A stretch of 64,000 nucleotides of DNA. Origin: Manduca sexta. Lineage: Eukaryota > Arthropoda > Insecta > Lepidoptera > Sphingidae. A program made the position numbers and the translations under genes. The notes below the pieces were generated by a model, which worked only from the letters and a program-made list of their open reading frames with translations, was not told where the DNA came from and made no database searches. The stretch is from NCBI RefSeq assembly GCF_014839805.1, contig NC_051136.1:2480001-2544000 (forward strand). The letters run 5' to 3'. Shown here piece by piece: positions 45,060 through 56,967 of this stretch (its first letter is position 1; every line of letters begins with the position of its first letter).

Positions 45060-46275
45060 ATATACAACCCATTTTAAAAATATTTTGCATTATCAATATT
45101 ACAATATACTCTCCGCCTTAGATTCGATTGTCTGTCGAAAACGTATTGCACTGAGCAGAGAGAAAATCACTGAGATTGTAACGAGCATTAATGACAGACA
45201 AATCGGGTTGCTGAAGTCAGCTTTTCGGGGGATCGTCAGACGCGAAATAAGGCTTCCTTTAGCACAATTGCAAGGAGCTAAAAGGGGAAAGCATAAGGAT
45301 GATCATTAGATATCCAAATGATCTGTTTTGAGATGCATTGTGTAGTCGGATTTTATATATATATCGGATGCATTTTTTCTTGATCGCTCATTGTGGACAC
45401 CAGTAAGTAACTGGCGAAATAATACTTATGATGATTAGATAAGCATTCACTTCAAAGGCACGGTAGACTACAATCACGATATACAGCACAGTTCCTAGGC
45501 TTATCAAACTAATCAAATAGTGAAAGTAGATTAACTCCCGACACGTTGGGAATTATCTTTTATAAGCACTATCTACTCTCACCCGCCTAGGCTCCGTACA
45601 CGTTACTATGACGTTTGTGTACGATTCAATTCCGTACTCATGACTTGTAAAAAAATCTAAACTTCTTCTATTTCCTTATACGAATATCAAAGCCGTCCTT
45701 CGATTAGAACGCGTATAATTGCAAAAAGACGCATTCATCTTCAAACGGAATAGAACCCTTAATCATAATTAGTACATGTTACAGTGAAGTTTTATAGTAT
45801 AGAAGACTATCATGACATCGTGCGCATTTTCTCCTCCAACGATCTGTAGTCATAAATTGCAAAAATATTTCATGTTTACTTCTAAGAAAAATGAGGCCAC
45901 AGTTGTACGAATAGTAAACAGTGTTGAATGCTTCTCGAACGTTCACGCCATCGCCAAAACTATAAAGAAATAAAACACTCGCACCCAATGGCTACAAAAT
46001 AAGTGCCGCGTTTTTGGGAGCGTTTTAAAAGGAATATTTTACAAGTTCGTATGCCGGTTGAAATGTTTACCATTCTTTTTATAGTCTAAATGAGAGTCCG
46101 GCGTTGGCTAGAAGACTGTTTAGACTGGACGTAACCGATACGTTATTTTATGGTAATAATACGTTGATGGAGAGTATTACTCTTACTTCAGCGCTGTTAG
46201 TATGCGAGCTACGAAAGGTATTCAATTTTATTGAAATTGAACAATAAATAAGCAAATATTAGCTTTTGATGCTAG
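45060..46275. other. Non-coding stretch
   Basis: A 74-aa plus ORF (45085-45309) is Arg/Lys-rich but has no recognisable domain or splice context. No gene supported. Confidence 0.35.
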
Positions 46276-46518
46276 CGACAGGATATATTTTATATCTACC
46301 GGAATAGCGACCACCGTACACAAGATGTTAAAACCCGTCATAGTAGCCCACGTAAGTGTGTCGCGATCCGGGATCAGCCTGAGTATATCTGGTTCCAACA
46401 GGCCGGCATTATTGTGTTGACTGACGAGAGGTAATCATCTCTCGTCAGTCGACATTCTATTGGACTCCACTCCGCTTACCATCAGTGAAGTGGGGTCACT
46501 GTGCCGAGGGCGTATAAT
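46276..46518 (-). repeat. Dispersed repeat family D, full-length copy
   Basis: Reversed full order from 'gacaggatatattttatat' and 'gcgaccaccgtacacaagatgttaaaacccgtcatagt' to 'ttccaacaggccggcat' and 'ccactccgcttaccatcag'. A perfect 10-bp-arm hairpin (ctgacgagag / ctctcgtcag) lies at 46419-46446. Confidence 0.8.
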
Positions 46519-48047
46519 AAAATATATTAGCGAGTTCCAAGCAACACTGAACGCCGCACTAGCAACAAATGTATGTATGTTGACTATTATACATGGCAAA
46601 ATTAACCAATACCGGTGGTACTTAGAGGAATATTTTTTTAAAATATTACACGGGAAGAAATAAAAAAAAATAACTGCCGCGTATAAGCTAAATACCAAAA
46701 GAATAGTAAGCATTTATTTTTCCTTTGGCTTCTCATGTTTATCTCTAAGATAGAAGGTATAAATGCTTAAAGCATAAAATATACCATAAAACCTTATCAT
46801 ACTTTATAACCTCAAGTCTGTGTTTCCGAAGGTAAGCACAAGCACACTTATGTAGTTTTCAATGATATACAAAATAGAACCTAATTTACTCGCATTTCTA
46901 TTACCCATTTGTCATACCCCCAAAATCGTATCCACACCGTGACGTCCCGTGCGAATCCACCTTCAAACATTGAATTTTTAACTTCACAACGCGGTATCTT
47001 GGACTGAACATTTTTAAAACCACGTCCGCACGTTTCTGAACGTGACTCTATCAATGTTAGGGCGCTTCCACGGCGAGCAGCTGTAAATCGTATAAATAGC
47101 GCATCATGCTTTATTTGTGTTTAGGAGACAGGATAGGTTGTTGGTGGAATGTTGTTGCACTGTTTTTAAGAGACTCCCTTTACACTATTTTCTGAACGAC
47201 TTGCAAAATGTTGTTACTTCTTTCCATCAGTCGCGAAGCATCCATACAGACTACTACCGGCTTTCCTTTTAGTTTTATTAATGTTTGTCCTAGTTTTTGC
47301 TTTCTGTTTAATTAGCTACGATATGTTAACTAAGGCAATTGGTTTAGCGTCGGGTTACCTTTTGAAAAATTTTACCGTTCGACACTGCTTTCCATAGCAT
47401 TAATACCTCGATTCTACCGGGTTGGTACCATTGTCTACATTAGCAATAAATCTTCCTTACCACTCATTACCCTATGCTTGTACTCTATTATTGTAGGTTG
47501 GTCACTTATCTTTGCTGTTGAGCTGAACATACAGACTGGATTCGTACGTTTTGGGTTCGATTAGGAAATTGTAAACATGCATGCAAATCAATTGGAAAAC
47601 ATGAGTAACAACGTATGTATTGACAATACGTCAGAGGGATAATGCTTAACCATAATCAGGAATCCCCCAACACAAACAATCCCATATAAACGAGACCTTA
47701 CCAACCGTTGCATCCCCCTGAATTACAGACACAGCGGAACCGTGGCGTGTGAACGCGCGAATTTCGTTCGCTTACAAAAATCCAGCGTCCACAATCAGCT
47801 GCTATTCACGGGTAGCATGCAAAACTCGCGCCTTCATAATTGTTATTAACTTCATAGTTGGATTTGTGAAGTATATTTGAATTTAAAACGTTCTTAGATG
47901 ATGAGATCCTTAGAGGGAGGTTCGAAGTAATTTTTCGGAAGAAAGTATGATATAAATTGTTTAAATTGAACACGGATTGCTTTTACTAAGAAACCTTGGT
48001 GGTATTGAATTTCCTCTTGGAAGAGGAGAAAGTCAGTAATAATTCTT
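46519..48047. other. Long non-coding stretch with GC-richer patches
   Basis: No gene. Patches at 46925-47110 and 47725-47845 are less AT-rich, with E-box (cagctg) motifs. They are candidate conserved elements only. Confidence 0.3.
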
Positions 48048-48170
48048 GGGTCCTGTGTGCCTATTGTCTTCTACCGGGTACGAGTCCCTGTGATTATTAG
48101 GAGGGTTTAGGTATTAGTCCATCACGGAGGTCTAGGGCAGGTTGGTACGCTGCATATAATTTTCTTCCTT
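48048..48170 (-). repeat. SINE family A, highly diverged 3' fragment
   Basis: 'gggtacgagtccctgtgattattaggagggtttaggtattagtccatcacggaggtctagg' follows the order of the reversed SINE 3' body. Confidence 0.45.
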
Positions 48171-49099
48171 AACTTTCTTCAGTCAAGAAAACGCAGCAGT
48201 ATTGGTCAAAATACCAAGATCAGTTCGAAGTTTTAATAGGTATTAATATAAACGCCACAATGCAGTGAAGCCACTGTGCTCAGACGAGAAAAATACACAT
48301 TATTTTATAAATACCTCTAACCATTTACTTTGACTAATTTCTAATTGGATTTAAACTACCTATTTCAGTATCAAAAATATCACGTTCAAATTTAATCAGG
48401 CCATAACGAAATGACTTTTAACCTCAACCAGCCAAAGTGGAACAGACTAAATCAATCTGTACAGAATTTTTATGGGCAAGAGCAAAAAATTCAAAATGAA
48501 AAAGCCGCCAGACCGAAAGGGAATCTATTATCGGTATTATTACTCTGTTTGCGATGGTCGTCGTGGCGCGGTAAAAAATGTTTTGAGCAGAATCAATAAA
48601 CTGATTAGATTTCATGGCGTTGAACGTCGGGAGGCAGGTTTTTATGTAAAAATATAGGTTATGTTGTTTTGCATGTTTACCAAATAATGGTGTAACGGTC
48701 CGTTTTTTGAATTAAAAATATAATAGTAATAATAATTTTCATTTTAGCGGTGGTGCGCAGAAATTCAAGCCTTCAAACGAAAACCTAACTCAAGTTTCTA
48801 TATTAGGGAATATGAATAAAAAAATATATCTTGTCGTTCCATTGTGAGCTTCTTTGCGTTAGTTACTAAAACCCTTATATCATTTTAATTAATTTATTGA
48901 GTATTTATAAAAGACAAAAATCTGATAAAATCAATAAAACGGACAATAGATGAAAGAGTGTGTGTACACTGCAATAAAACATTTAATGACAAACTAAAAA
49001 GTAGAGTAATGCTTTGGTCAAACAGCGAACTCGGTGTAAGGGGAGGGAAGACGACGACGCTGGACAATTGTAATTAATGTACTAGATAATATAGAATAA
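48171..49099. other. Non-coding stretch with overlapping small ORFs
   Basis: A 61-aa lysine/arginine-rich ORF (48472-48657, plus) and two others overlap on both strands. No domain is recognised, so no gene is called. Confidence 0.35.
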
Positions 49100-49400
49100 T
49101 CACTACATAGTATAAAAAAAGTCGCTTTCTCTGTCCCTATGTCCCTTAGTATGCTTAAATCTTTAAAACTACGCAACGGATTTTGATGCGGTTTTTTTTT
49201 AATAGATAGAGTGATTCAAGTGGAAGGTTTATATGTATAATAACATCCATTAAATAGTGGAGAAATACTGTTATTTTGTTATGTTATACCCGTGCGAAGT
49301 CAGAGCGGGCCGCTATGTTTTTATATACAACGTTCACAGTTTTTCTGTAGTGTATTTAGTATCAGTATTGCACCCGTGCGAAGCCGGGGCGGGTCGCTAG
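49100..49400 (+). mobile_element. Helitron, 301 bp, with a duplicated 3' terminus
   Basis: 5' TCACTACATAGTATAAAAAA then 'agtcgctttctctgtccctatg'. Interior 'ttaaaactacgcaacggattttgatgcgg'. 3' 'cccgtgcgaagccggggcgggtcgCTAG' followed by T. An earlier decayed terminus (cccgtgcgaagtcagagcgggccgctat) sits at 49288-49316. Confidence 0.82.
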
Positions 49401-50059
49401 TATAGAATATATGTGCCGTAAAGCAGTAGCGTTCGGCGCTAGACTTCACATGGAGTTGAGCGCCAGCGTCGCCGTAGCGCCGCGCTCGCCCGCTGTTTGA
49501 AACCATTGAAGTAAGGGCCGGCGTATTAGTCCGGTCAATTTAGACCAAAAAATGAGAGTGAAGTTACATAAAGTCCCAACAAGCTGAATTTCAGTGAAAT
49601 TGTTCAAAATATAATTATAAACAATGTCTAAAAGTTCCCCATCATTCCCCTGTAAGGAAAAAAATTAATTCAAGGTCAAAGGTAAAAAAATGAGTTTTTC
49701 GCGATTTTCAGCAAAACGGTAAGTTTTATCATAAAAGTACCTCAGACAAAAATTGTAGATCATAAAATTATCTATAAAAAATGTATCAATACTTTTTTTC
49801 TTACGAGCCACCGTTTCTGAGATATAACGATTCAAAAAGTTATAAAAGTTATTATCGTCATAATATGCACACGTTTCCACGCCACCTGAGGCAGTGTACT
49901 TAGCGCGTTTTTTTTAACGTTGTTTCCCCAGTAGGCCTACTCCACGGGTCAGTTGTGATCCTGTTTAATGTAAAACTATTGCAAAATAACGGAAATTTTC
50001 AAAGATTGGAAAAGAGAAAAGCGATGTAAATGAAAAAAAAGTGTTGAAGTTTATTCGTC

Positions 50060-50390
50060 TTATTTGTAAGTTTCAAATTCTTGTTCTTCTTCTTGATCTT
50101 CTTCTTGTTCTTCTTCTCCTGCTTCTTCTTCATCTTCATTTTGGATGCAAGTAAATTGCGTCAATAGCGATGTATCGCATGATACTTCGTCGGAGTCAAA
50201 CGAATCCTCCATTGTTTGTGATTCAATATTAGAGCACGACCAGCCTTGACAATTTGTGCATGCCAAAGAACAAGATAGTCCGACTTTTTTGCAACCACAT
50301 TTAGCACTGCATCCCTTTTTGCAGTTGCAAAAAATAGTGTTCAGCAGTTTTTCCGTCGCCGGTGGAAGTAAAGTTTGAACTGGCTCTAAT
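50060..50390 (-). pseudogene. C-terminal fragment of a transposon ORF: CXC-like Cys cluster plus acidic tail (left arm)
   Basis: Reads LEPVQTLLPPATEKLLNTIF, then CNCKKGCSAKCGCKK and VGLSCSLACTNCQGWSCSN, then an Asp/Glu-rich tail ending EFETYK and a stop at 50060-50062. The spacing C-x-C-x3-C-x3-C-x-C-x6-C-x3-C-x2-C-x4-C resembles CXC/tesmin-type metal-binding motifs found in some uncharacterised arthropod transposon-linked proteins. Upstream coding is replaced by a (TA)n tract at the fold junction, so no start codon or catalytic domain remains. Function is inferred only from the motif; the family is not named. Confidence 0.65.
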
Positions 50391-50410
50391 ATATATATAT
50401 ATATATATAT
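50387..50410. repeat. (TA)n tract at the palindrome centre
   Basis: 'taatatatatatatatatatat' lies exactly between the two arms at the point where both coding fragments end. Confidence 0.85.
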
Positions 50411-50647
50411 GGTTGCAAAAAAGTCGGACTGTCTTGTTCTTTGGCATGCACAAATTGTCAAGGCTGGTCGTGCTCTAATATTGAATCACAAACAATGGAG
50501 GATTCGTTTGACTCCGACGAAGTATCATGCGATACATCGCTATTGACGCAATTTACTTGCATCCAAAATGAAGATGAAGAAGAAGCAGGAGAAGAAGAAC
50601 AAGAAGAAGATCAAGAAGAAGAACAAGAATTTGAAACTTACAAATAA
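50411..50647 (+). pseudogene. Same C-terminal ORF fragment, inverted copy (right arm)
   Basis: Encodes GCKKVGLSCSLACTNCQGWS and the same acidic tail and stop (50645-50647) as the left arm. The protein is identical where both exist, although at least one silent base differs. It begins 29 residues further downstream than the left copy. It is directly preceded by (TA)n, so the two arms were truncated at different points. Confidence 0.65.
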
Positions 50648-51214
50648 GACGAATAAACTTCAACACTTTTTTCATTTACATCGCTTTTTCTCTTTCCAAT
50701 CTTTGAAAATTTCCGTTATTTTGCAATAGTTTTACATTAAACAGGATCACAACTGACCCGTGGAGTAGGCCTACTGGGGAAACAACGTTAAAACAAACGC
50801 GCTAAGTACACTGCCTCAGGTGGCGTGGAAACGGGTGCATATTATGACGATAATAACTTTTATAACTTTTTGAATCGTTATATCTCAGAAACGGTGGCTC
50901 GTAAGAAAAAAAGTATTGATACATTTTTTATAGATAATTTTATGATCTACAATTTTTGTCTGAGGTACTTTTATGATAAAACTTACCGTTTTGCTGAAAA
51001 TCGTGAAAAACTCATTTTTTTGACCTTTGACCTTGAATTAAATTTTTTCCTTACAGGGGAATGATGGGGAACTTCTAGACATTGTTTATAATTATGTTTT
51101 GAACAACTTCACAGAAATTCAGCTTGTTGGGACTTTATGTAACTTCGAATGTCTAAATTGACCGGACTATATATAACATTCTTAATAAAATAATTACCCA
51201 TACCCATATTGTTA

Positions 51215-51366
51215 GTTTGTGGGTAGCGTCAAAGAACTAATTTCTGTTTGCGACCTTTTTTTAAGTTGCTATAAAATTGAATTTATTAAAGATAGGTCAA
51301 AAATTAAACCTATAACATGAAAAAAAGGTAGCAAACAGATATTAGTTTTTTGACGATTCCCACAAA
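51215..51366. mobile_element. Short MITE with long inverted repeats and TA flanks
   Basis: The left end 'tttgtgggtagcgtcaaagaactaatttctgtttgcgaccttttttt' is matched in inverse by 'aaaaaaaggtagcaaacagatattagttttttgacgattcccacaaa' at the right. TA occurs immediately outside both ends (51213-51214, 51367-51368), consistent with a Tc1/mariner-type MITE. Confidence 0.78.
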
Positions 51367-51368
51367 TA

Positions 51369-54212
51369 AACAATTTTGGAATAGGTCATTATTTTATAAA
51401 GAGTGCGATATGGCGGTTAGCAGCGCAGGTATTTTTTTACCGTCAAACTATTATCGACATTGTTTTCATTGAAATAATATTCAAAATCAATTAACACGAC
51501 AGTGTAATGCAATTTTATCTTGGTTTTGCGCTGGCCATATGACAATACAAATTAAGAAGCAATTGACTTGGTCCTTCGTTAATTCTGTCCCTGCCTATAC
51601 CTACGGGACACGGGATACCTGTACTTATTTAAGTACTTTATCTACAGCATTTTTCGTTCGTATTTAGTTTGAATGTAAATTCTTTAAGATTTTAAACTTT
51701 CCGCGCTTCCGAAGTAGATATTAAAACTTTCTTGTAAAAAAATGATTTCATTTCTCAACAACTAAAATTACATCAGAAAGCGGACCAGGTTTCTCCGTTG
51801 CCGTAAATTCGCTCATTTCCTAGCTTTTTATTGCGTTAATAATCCTGAAACTTAGCAAAGGAACAGGCTCTCGTCTGGACTTATATTCGAATACCTTCGA
51901 CATTTCTCGTCGCCGGTGAGAAGAGATGTCACGGAGCAAGGCACTAGTAATGTGTAGAAGGAAATATACATTTGCGAAAAAGGTTATGTAGAAATGAAAT
52001 AAAATGAAATTAATCGTTTATTGAAAAACAGACACGGAGACTTAATTCTACTTAAAATAAATTTATATAAGAATATGAGATCCTTAATAGTAGAATTTCT
52101 AGAGGTACCCAATCTAGATAAAGCCTGTATTTTGGGTTACCAATGACAGAGTTAAACTAAACTGACACTAAAGGACGAAAGGAAAAATAAAGTTAACAGA
52201 CTCCTAGAAATATGTACGAACTGATATGAAATAAAAATATAATCACTAAGTGGAACAGAATTTCAAATCAGTTTCTAAATAGTACCTATTTTTATTTTTA
52301 TAGTATCTATCTAGATGTACTGAGCTTTTAACTCTATCGACCTCTTTCCATTCTTTGATAGCTTTTGCGTAGTTTTAATTACTAACTTGATTGTGTGATG
52401 AATACAGCGTTCATCTTCGTGGTTACATTTTTTATTATTAGAGCTATGACTAATATCTGCTTAATGGACTGAAATATTCAACAAATATCGAAGAATCGGG
52501 AATAGAGATTGTTTTAGTGTTGTAAACATGTTATGTTTGTCAATAAACAAAGGTTCCGCCCTTAACGCACTCGCTTTATGGATTTGCGTTATAAAACATC
52601 GCGCTGAGCCCGACTTTATATGTGTTTAATATTCTAAAGATTTTTGGCGGCTTGCTTTTTATGTTTTGACAAGATGATGTTCTTGTAGATTGTAATAACT
52701 ATATGTAAGGAAGTAATGTGTTTTTCTTAGTTACTTACCATTAATAAAACTGCTTAAATAATAATTGGCAGTGATAACTTAAAAAGAAATTATAATTGTT
52801 ACACTTACGCAAAATAGTATTAGTTTTTATATTTAAACCATAAGTATTGTCGTAAACAATTTTTAGTGGCCAATTAAACAAAAAAAAGAAAGGACATTTA
52901 ATTTCTATACTACATGTTAGTGTATATAATTATATATTGGTATACCTACATAGTTTGGAAGCCGAATATTTATATCCGTCCGTATAGCGACCATCCAGCC
53001 GCATTTCTATACTACACGTTAGCAAGGAATATTCATCTCCCGAAATTGACATTATATTTAGATTCTACTTGCTGAGCGTCAAGTCAATTAGACCGTACCA
53101 GTACGCAAAAAGGTGCGGTTTAATAGTTCAATTACTTCTTTAAAATATAAATATATATACCGTACGAGGATAAATAGTTATATTATGGAGATTTTTGATT
53201 CCCCAGTTTAATGACCAAAATATGGGCACGTACTTTGACCTTATTAAAAGCGCCTGCTCTAAAAAAATAGCAATATTACTCAGAACTGCGAATTCCAAAT
53301 TACCACACGCCACTACCCACTCATCACCTTTAGACACAAAGCTCATATGTCTTGAAACTGAAACTCAGCAGTACTTGCATTGCTGGGAAGGAAAAACAGT
53401 ATAATAACTGTATATAGCTCAGTGCGTGCCCTCTATTCGCACAAGGTAGCTTATTTCCCAAGGGACTTACGGGAAATTACGGTAATGGCTAAGGAGAATC
53501 AGGGAAATGCATTATCTTCTACCACTTTTTGCAGAACCAATTAGGGACTTATTAAAGTATGGCTGGATAAAACTTTATGAATCAACAATATTATGCTGTC
53601 TATCTTAATGAATAAACATTTTATTAAAACCCAATTAATTTTACTTATCATGGCGTTAGACTACTTACAGTCCTTATATTTCTATTTTTGTATATTTCTA
53701 TTTCATTCTCATCACCTTTTTCTTCGATTCTTCATAGAAGTTAACTTTTTTTGCAACTATAACAACACTTAAGATACTCATTACATTAATATCCAATCAA
53801 TCTTTCATCACGCATCAAGATTGTTCAGTCCAACGATTAGAAACGGGATGAAGTCATCAAGTGCGGAGACGTGTGGTGCGTGACCGAAATTTTTGATACT
53901 TTTATTCCTTTGCGCGTACGTTACGGCTAATGTCGTAATATTTCCGGGAAATATCAAAGGAGCACTCTAATAAAATAAGAGATGCCTTTTTGTATTTGGA
54001 ACCCGCGGAATTTATCGAAATCTCTCGTAAATGTAATAAAGGTTATGAAACAAATTTATGTCTTTTGAAATCCAAATAACTAGCAGCGGAAGTAAATTAG
54101 CTGTAGGATTAGACGAATAACCATGACAGATGTTAACACTTAAAGCATTGATTTACAAAGAACTGTATGCTATTGAGAGAGACCTATGTCTTATTTCGAC
54201 ATGATTATCAAA
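51369..54212. other. Long AT-rich non-coding stretch
   Basis: No gene. A reversed LINE-like tail may lie at 52015-52155, and a family D 3' scrap lies at 52968-53000 ('atatttatatccgtccgtatagcgaccat'). Overlapping ORFs at 53140-53404 lack domains. Confidence 0.35.
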
Positions 54213-54411
54213 TCTTAACATAATATTATTATAAAACAAAGTCCCCGTCACTTTTGGCTCAAACTCAACAACTATCTCACGGAAGCCGATGATATTTGTA
54301 ATGGGGATAGAGACCTTGAAACGAAGGCTACATTTTATCCTGGGTAATATTAAAACGGGACTGATCCTGGAAAAACTATTTCACACAGGCGAAGTTGTGA
54401 GCAAAAGCTAG
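54213..54411 (+). mobile_element. Helitron, diverged copy
   Basis: 5' TCTTAACATAATATTATTAT then 'aaaacaaagtcccc', and 3' 'cacacaggcgaagttgtgagcaaaagCTAG'. Followed by A rather than the usual T. Confidence 0.75.
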
Positions 54412-55010
54412 AATTATACATTTTCCAATACTCTTTAATTTACAAGCTATTGGAACAGAATTTCAATTACATAAAGATAGATAAAAATCTCTATTGTATG
54501 CTATAAAAATAAATACAATAGCAATAAAAGAATTCTACGATTGCAGCCAGTAATATAACAGGCCCTCACTAAGTATTCTCTTAAAATGATCGTATAGATA
54601 AAATTGTAGTCTTCAAGGGCGATCACGAAATACACCTACAAAAAGAACTTCACACAAAATCATTGTTTGCTAAAATCAATCGAAACATTTACGATTACTT
54701 TGTACAATCAAATCTGGCGTACAAAGAGAGATTCAGTCAACAGATAAGTTTGTTCAAGCCCTTTGATTGTATACGTGTCTAGATAGACGATAGCTGCCAT
54801 ACAACATATTTACAACTTTTCTATGAAAATTGTGTGATTTTTTAGAAAGTAATGGTGAGACGATTTTTACCGTCATGTCATTTACCTGATGGGAAACGAC
54901 AGGACCACCAATGAAGAATATCACCACCATTTAGAAGTTTGAATTATGAAATACTGCGAGGTATTGCACTGCCCGCATAAACCTAGGCGTAAAACATTAT
55001 ATCTATATAT

Positions 55011-55269
55011 AACAATATCAGCTCCGTATTATATACAGTCCCACTGCTGGTCACAGGCTTCCTTTACTACTAAGAGAGATTGAATCATAGTTCACAACGG
55101 TGGCCTAATGCCGATTGGCAAACGTCACATACCATCAAATTCTTACAGAAAACTTCTCAAGAATGCAGGTTTCTTCCCGATGAGTTCCTATACCGTTAAA
55201 GCAAGCCATACTTTACAAATAATATTCAAATTAATGTCTGTTCCACTCCCAACTAGGTTATCGCCACTT
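55011..55269 (-). repeat. SINE family A, diverged near full-length copy
   Basis: Reversed: 'caatatcagctccgtattatatacagtcccactgctgg', 'gcaggtttcttcccgatgagttcct' and 'ctgttccactcccaactaggttatcgccact'. Box B region is lost. Confidence 0.78.
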
Positions 55270-55719
55270 AAATTAAATATAAGGTACTGGTAATTATACT
55301 GTGATGATTTATACTGTAATGATTGTCCTTTTGGATGCTGACCGCTTTTGACAGGTACATATCGAAATCTTTCGAGGAGGTCTATGTCTTGTAATGGATT
55401 TCATCTAGCCGATGCCGAAGTTCTTTTAAATCGGGACGATATTGTATAAAATTCTAGTAGCGACGCGGTATCTAGACATCAAAATATCCATCAAGCCCTT
55501 ACTTTTAACTGTTCACCTGATTTACGCACCGGTTTACGATTGTACGCACTCTGCTTCACTAAGTTAATGTGTTTACCTTGCGTTTTGTTCGCTCGTATTT
55601 TAGCCTTATAGCTTCGTGGGAGACAGTATTTATAACTTAAGGTTATGTGGATTCGTATGTTGGGTAGAAATTTATTTGATCTCCGTTGGAAAAATATATT
55701 TAGCCCTATAAACAATGCA

Positions 55720-55900
55720 CTATTAATATTTCCAACTCTTCCCTATCTTTCTGTTTGATTAATTTCGTTGCGGGATAATGACAAATTAGTTTTCTCTGAG
55801 ACTCGCCGAGTTTCACCGTTCGGTGTCATAAAATGCGTGCCACTGCTGATCCCGGCTTACAGGAGTTGTATTGGTGGGTGTGAGGGCGGGGAAGTCTCTC
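55720..55900 (-). repeat. Unnamed 181-bp repeat, copy 2
   Basis: Reverse-complement match to 19350-19530 with scattered differences. The boundary is equally abrupt at both ends. Confidence 0.8.
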
Positions 55901-56132
55901 TTATAAACAATACAATCAAAATTTTTTACTCAAAGATTTATTCTTATAGAATTTTCGTCATCTCTAGAATAATGAGTTTTTGCTAGATTCATGCTCATTG
56001 ACCGTAACGCGAATTTTCGGAGTGTATCATATAGTTGAATTATCATTAATATTACCTGTAATAGGCTAGCTGGTTTGTGCCAACGGAAACTAAGGCAGAT
56101 GATTTTTTTAAAACCTTTAACAGTGGAAACCA

Positions 56133-56216
56133 AATCATCGTCATCATCATCAGCAGGATGTCGACTGCTTAACATGGGCCTCCCCCAAAGATTTCCACGT
56201 CGATCTATTTGAAACA
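56133..56216 (-). pseudogene. RTE-type LINE C-terminal stub
   Basis: Minus strand reads RSTWKSLGEAHVKQSTSC-stop followed by (atg)n, a decayed form of the ..LGEAYVQQW.. ending. Confidence 0.65.
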
Positions 56217-56589
56217 AAATATGATGACCCAAAGGAATTATAAGACAATAATTTAAAATTATTTTACTGCAAGGATAGAACTCTAGGCTGGATGGTAAGT
56301 AAAGTGCAGTTAAAATATTAGTAGTATCAACAAAGAAGAATAATTATTTATTTATATGGCTTCTCATCACTATAGGATTCATCATTAGTTAGATACTTAT
56401 CTTTACGTATAATAAAATGTAACGAATCGATGTCTGTCGATAGATATTGAAGAGAAATTAACATAAGTGGTATTTATTAGAACAATAGAAGTCAAAACGT
56501 ATTTAGAATTTACATTTGTCTGTCTGTTTGTATACGTATGCAGCATTGAATTTTGCATGGAATTGAATGCAGTTTTCACATACAACAGA

Positions 56590-56643
56590 ACTGTTATCCC
56601 AAAAAAACTTTATCATGCGGGTGGAGCCGCCAGCAAAAGCTAG
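56590..56643 (+). mobile_element. Helitron 3' end fragment
   Basis: 'ctttatcatgcgggtggagccgccagcaaaagCTAG' followed by T. No 5' end found. Confidence 0.65.
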
Positions 56644-56967
56644 TTAAGTAATAAATAACTATTTTTCAAGTTATAACTTAACATAAAGCTACGGAAAACT
56701 AATATATTTTAAATTCCATCCCTGATGCATTTCAGCGTCCACAATACCAAAACAAAATGACTATTATCTATCTCAGCATGCCATAAAACACCCCAAGGAA
56801 ATGAAGATTAAAATGCGCATCTTCGTCCAACTTGCTACGTAAAGACTTATAGTTTAGTCACAGGGATGGATTCAGGTCATTCTTAGAGATTACGATAAAT
56901 CATGAACAAATTGAACACGATATGCAGAGCCAGATTTTTATAACTGTTGTTACTTTATAGTGTTTAG

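Larger units (their letters stand above)
49527..51170. mobile_element. Palindromic (fold-back) DNA transposon, two ~765-bp inverted arms
   Basis: Left arm 49527-50297 and right arm 50410-51170 are near-identical inverted copies, joined by a 112-bp spacer holding extra coding sequence and a (TA)n tract. The outer ends read TA-GTCCGGTCAATTTAGAC and its complement before TA, so a TA target duplication is likely. Each arm is the 3' end of an element: terminal repeat, untranslated region, then the last part of a Cys-rich/acidic ORF. Confidence 0.88.
55901..56965. other. Non-coding stretch with LINE and Helitron stubs
   Basis: No gene. Contains the RTE stub at 56133-56216 and a Helitron 3' end at 56590-56643. 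Confidence 0.4.

Noticed and set aside
48472..48657. 61-aa Lys/Arg-rich ORF as a possible basic protein gene
   Set aside because: No domain, start context or splice evidence, and other ORFs overlap it on both strands.
49665..49880. 71-aa ORF, repeated as 50825-51064
   Set aside because: It lies downstream of the stop of the Cys-rich ORF in both arms, i.e. in the element's 3' UTR. It is repeated only because the arms are.
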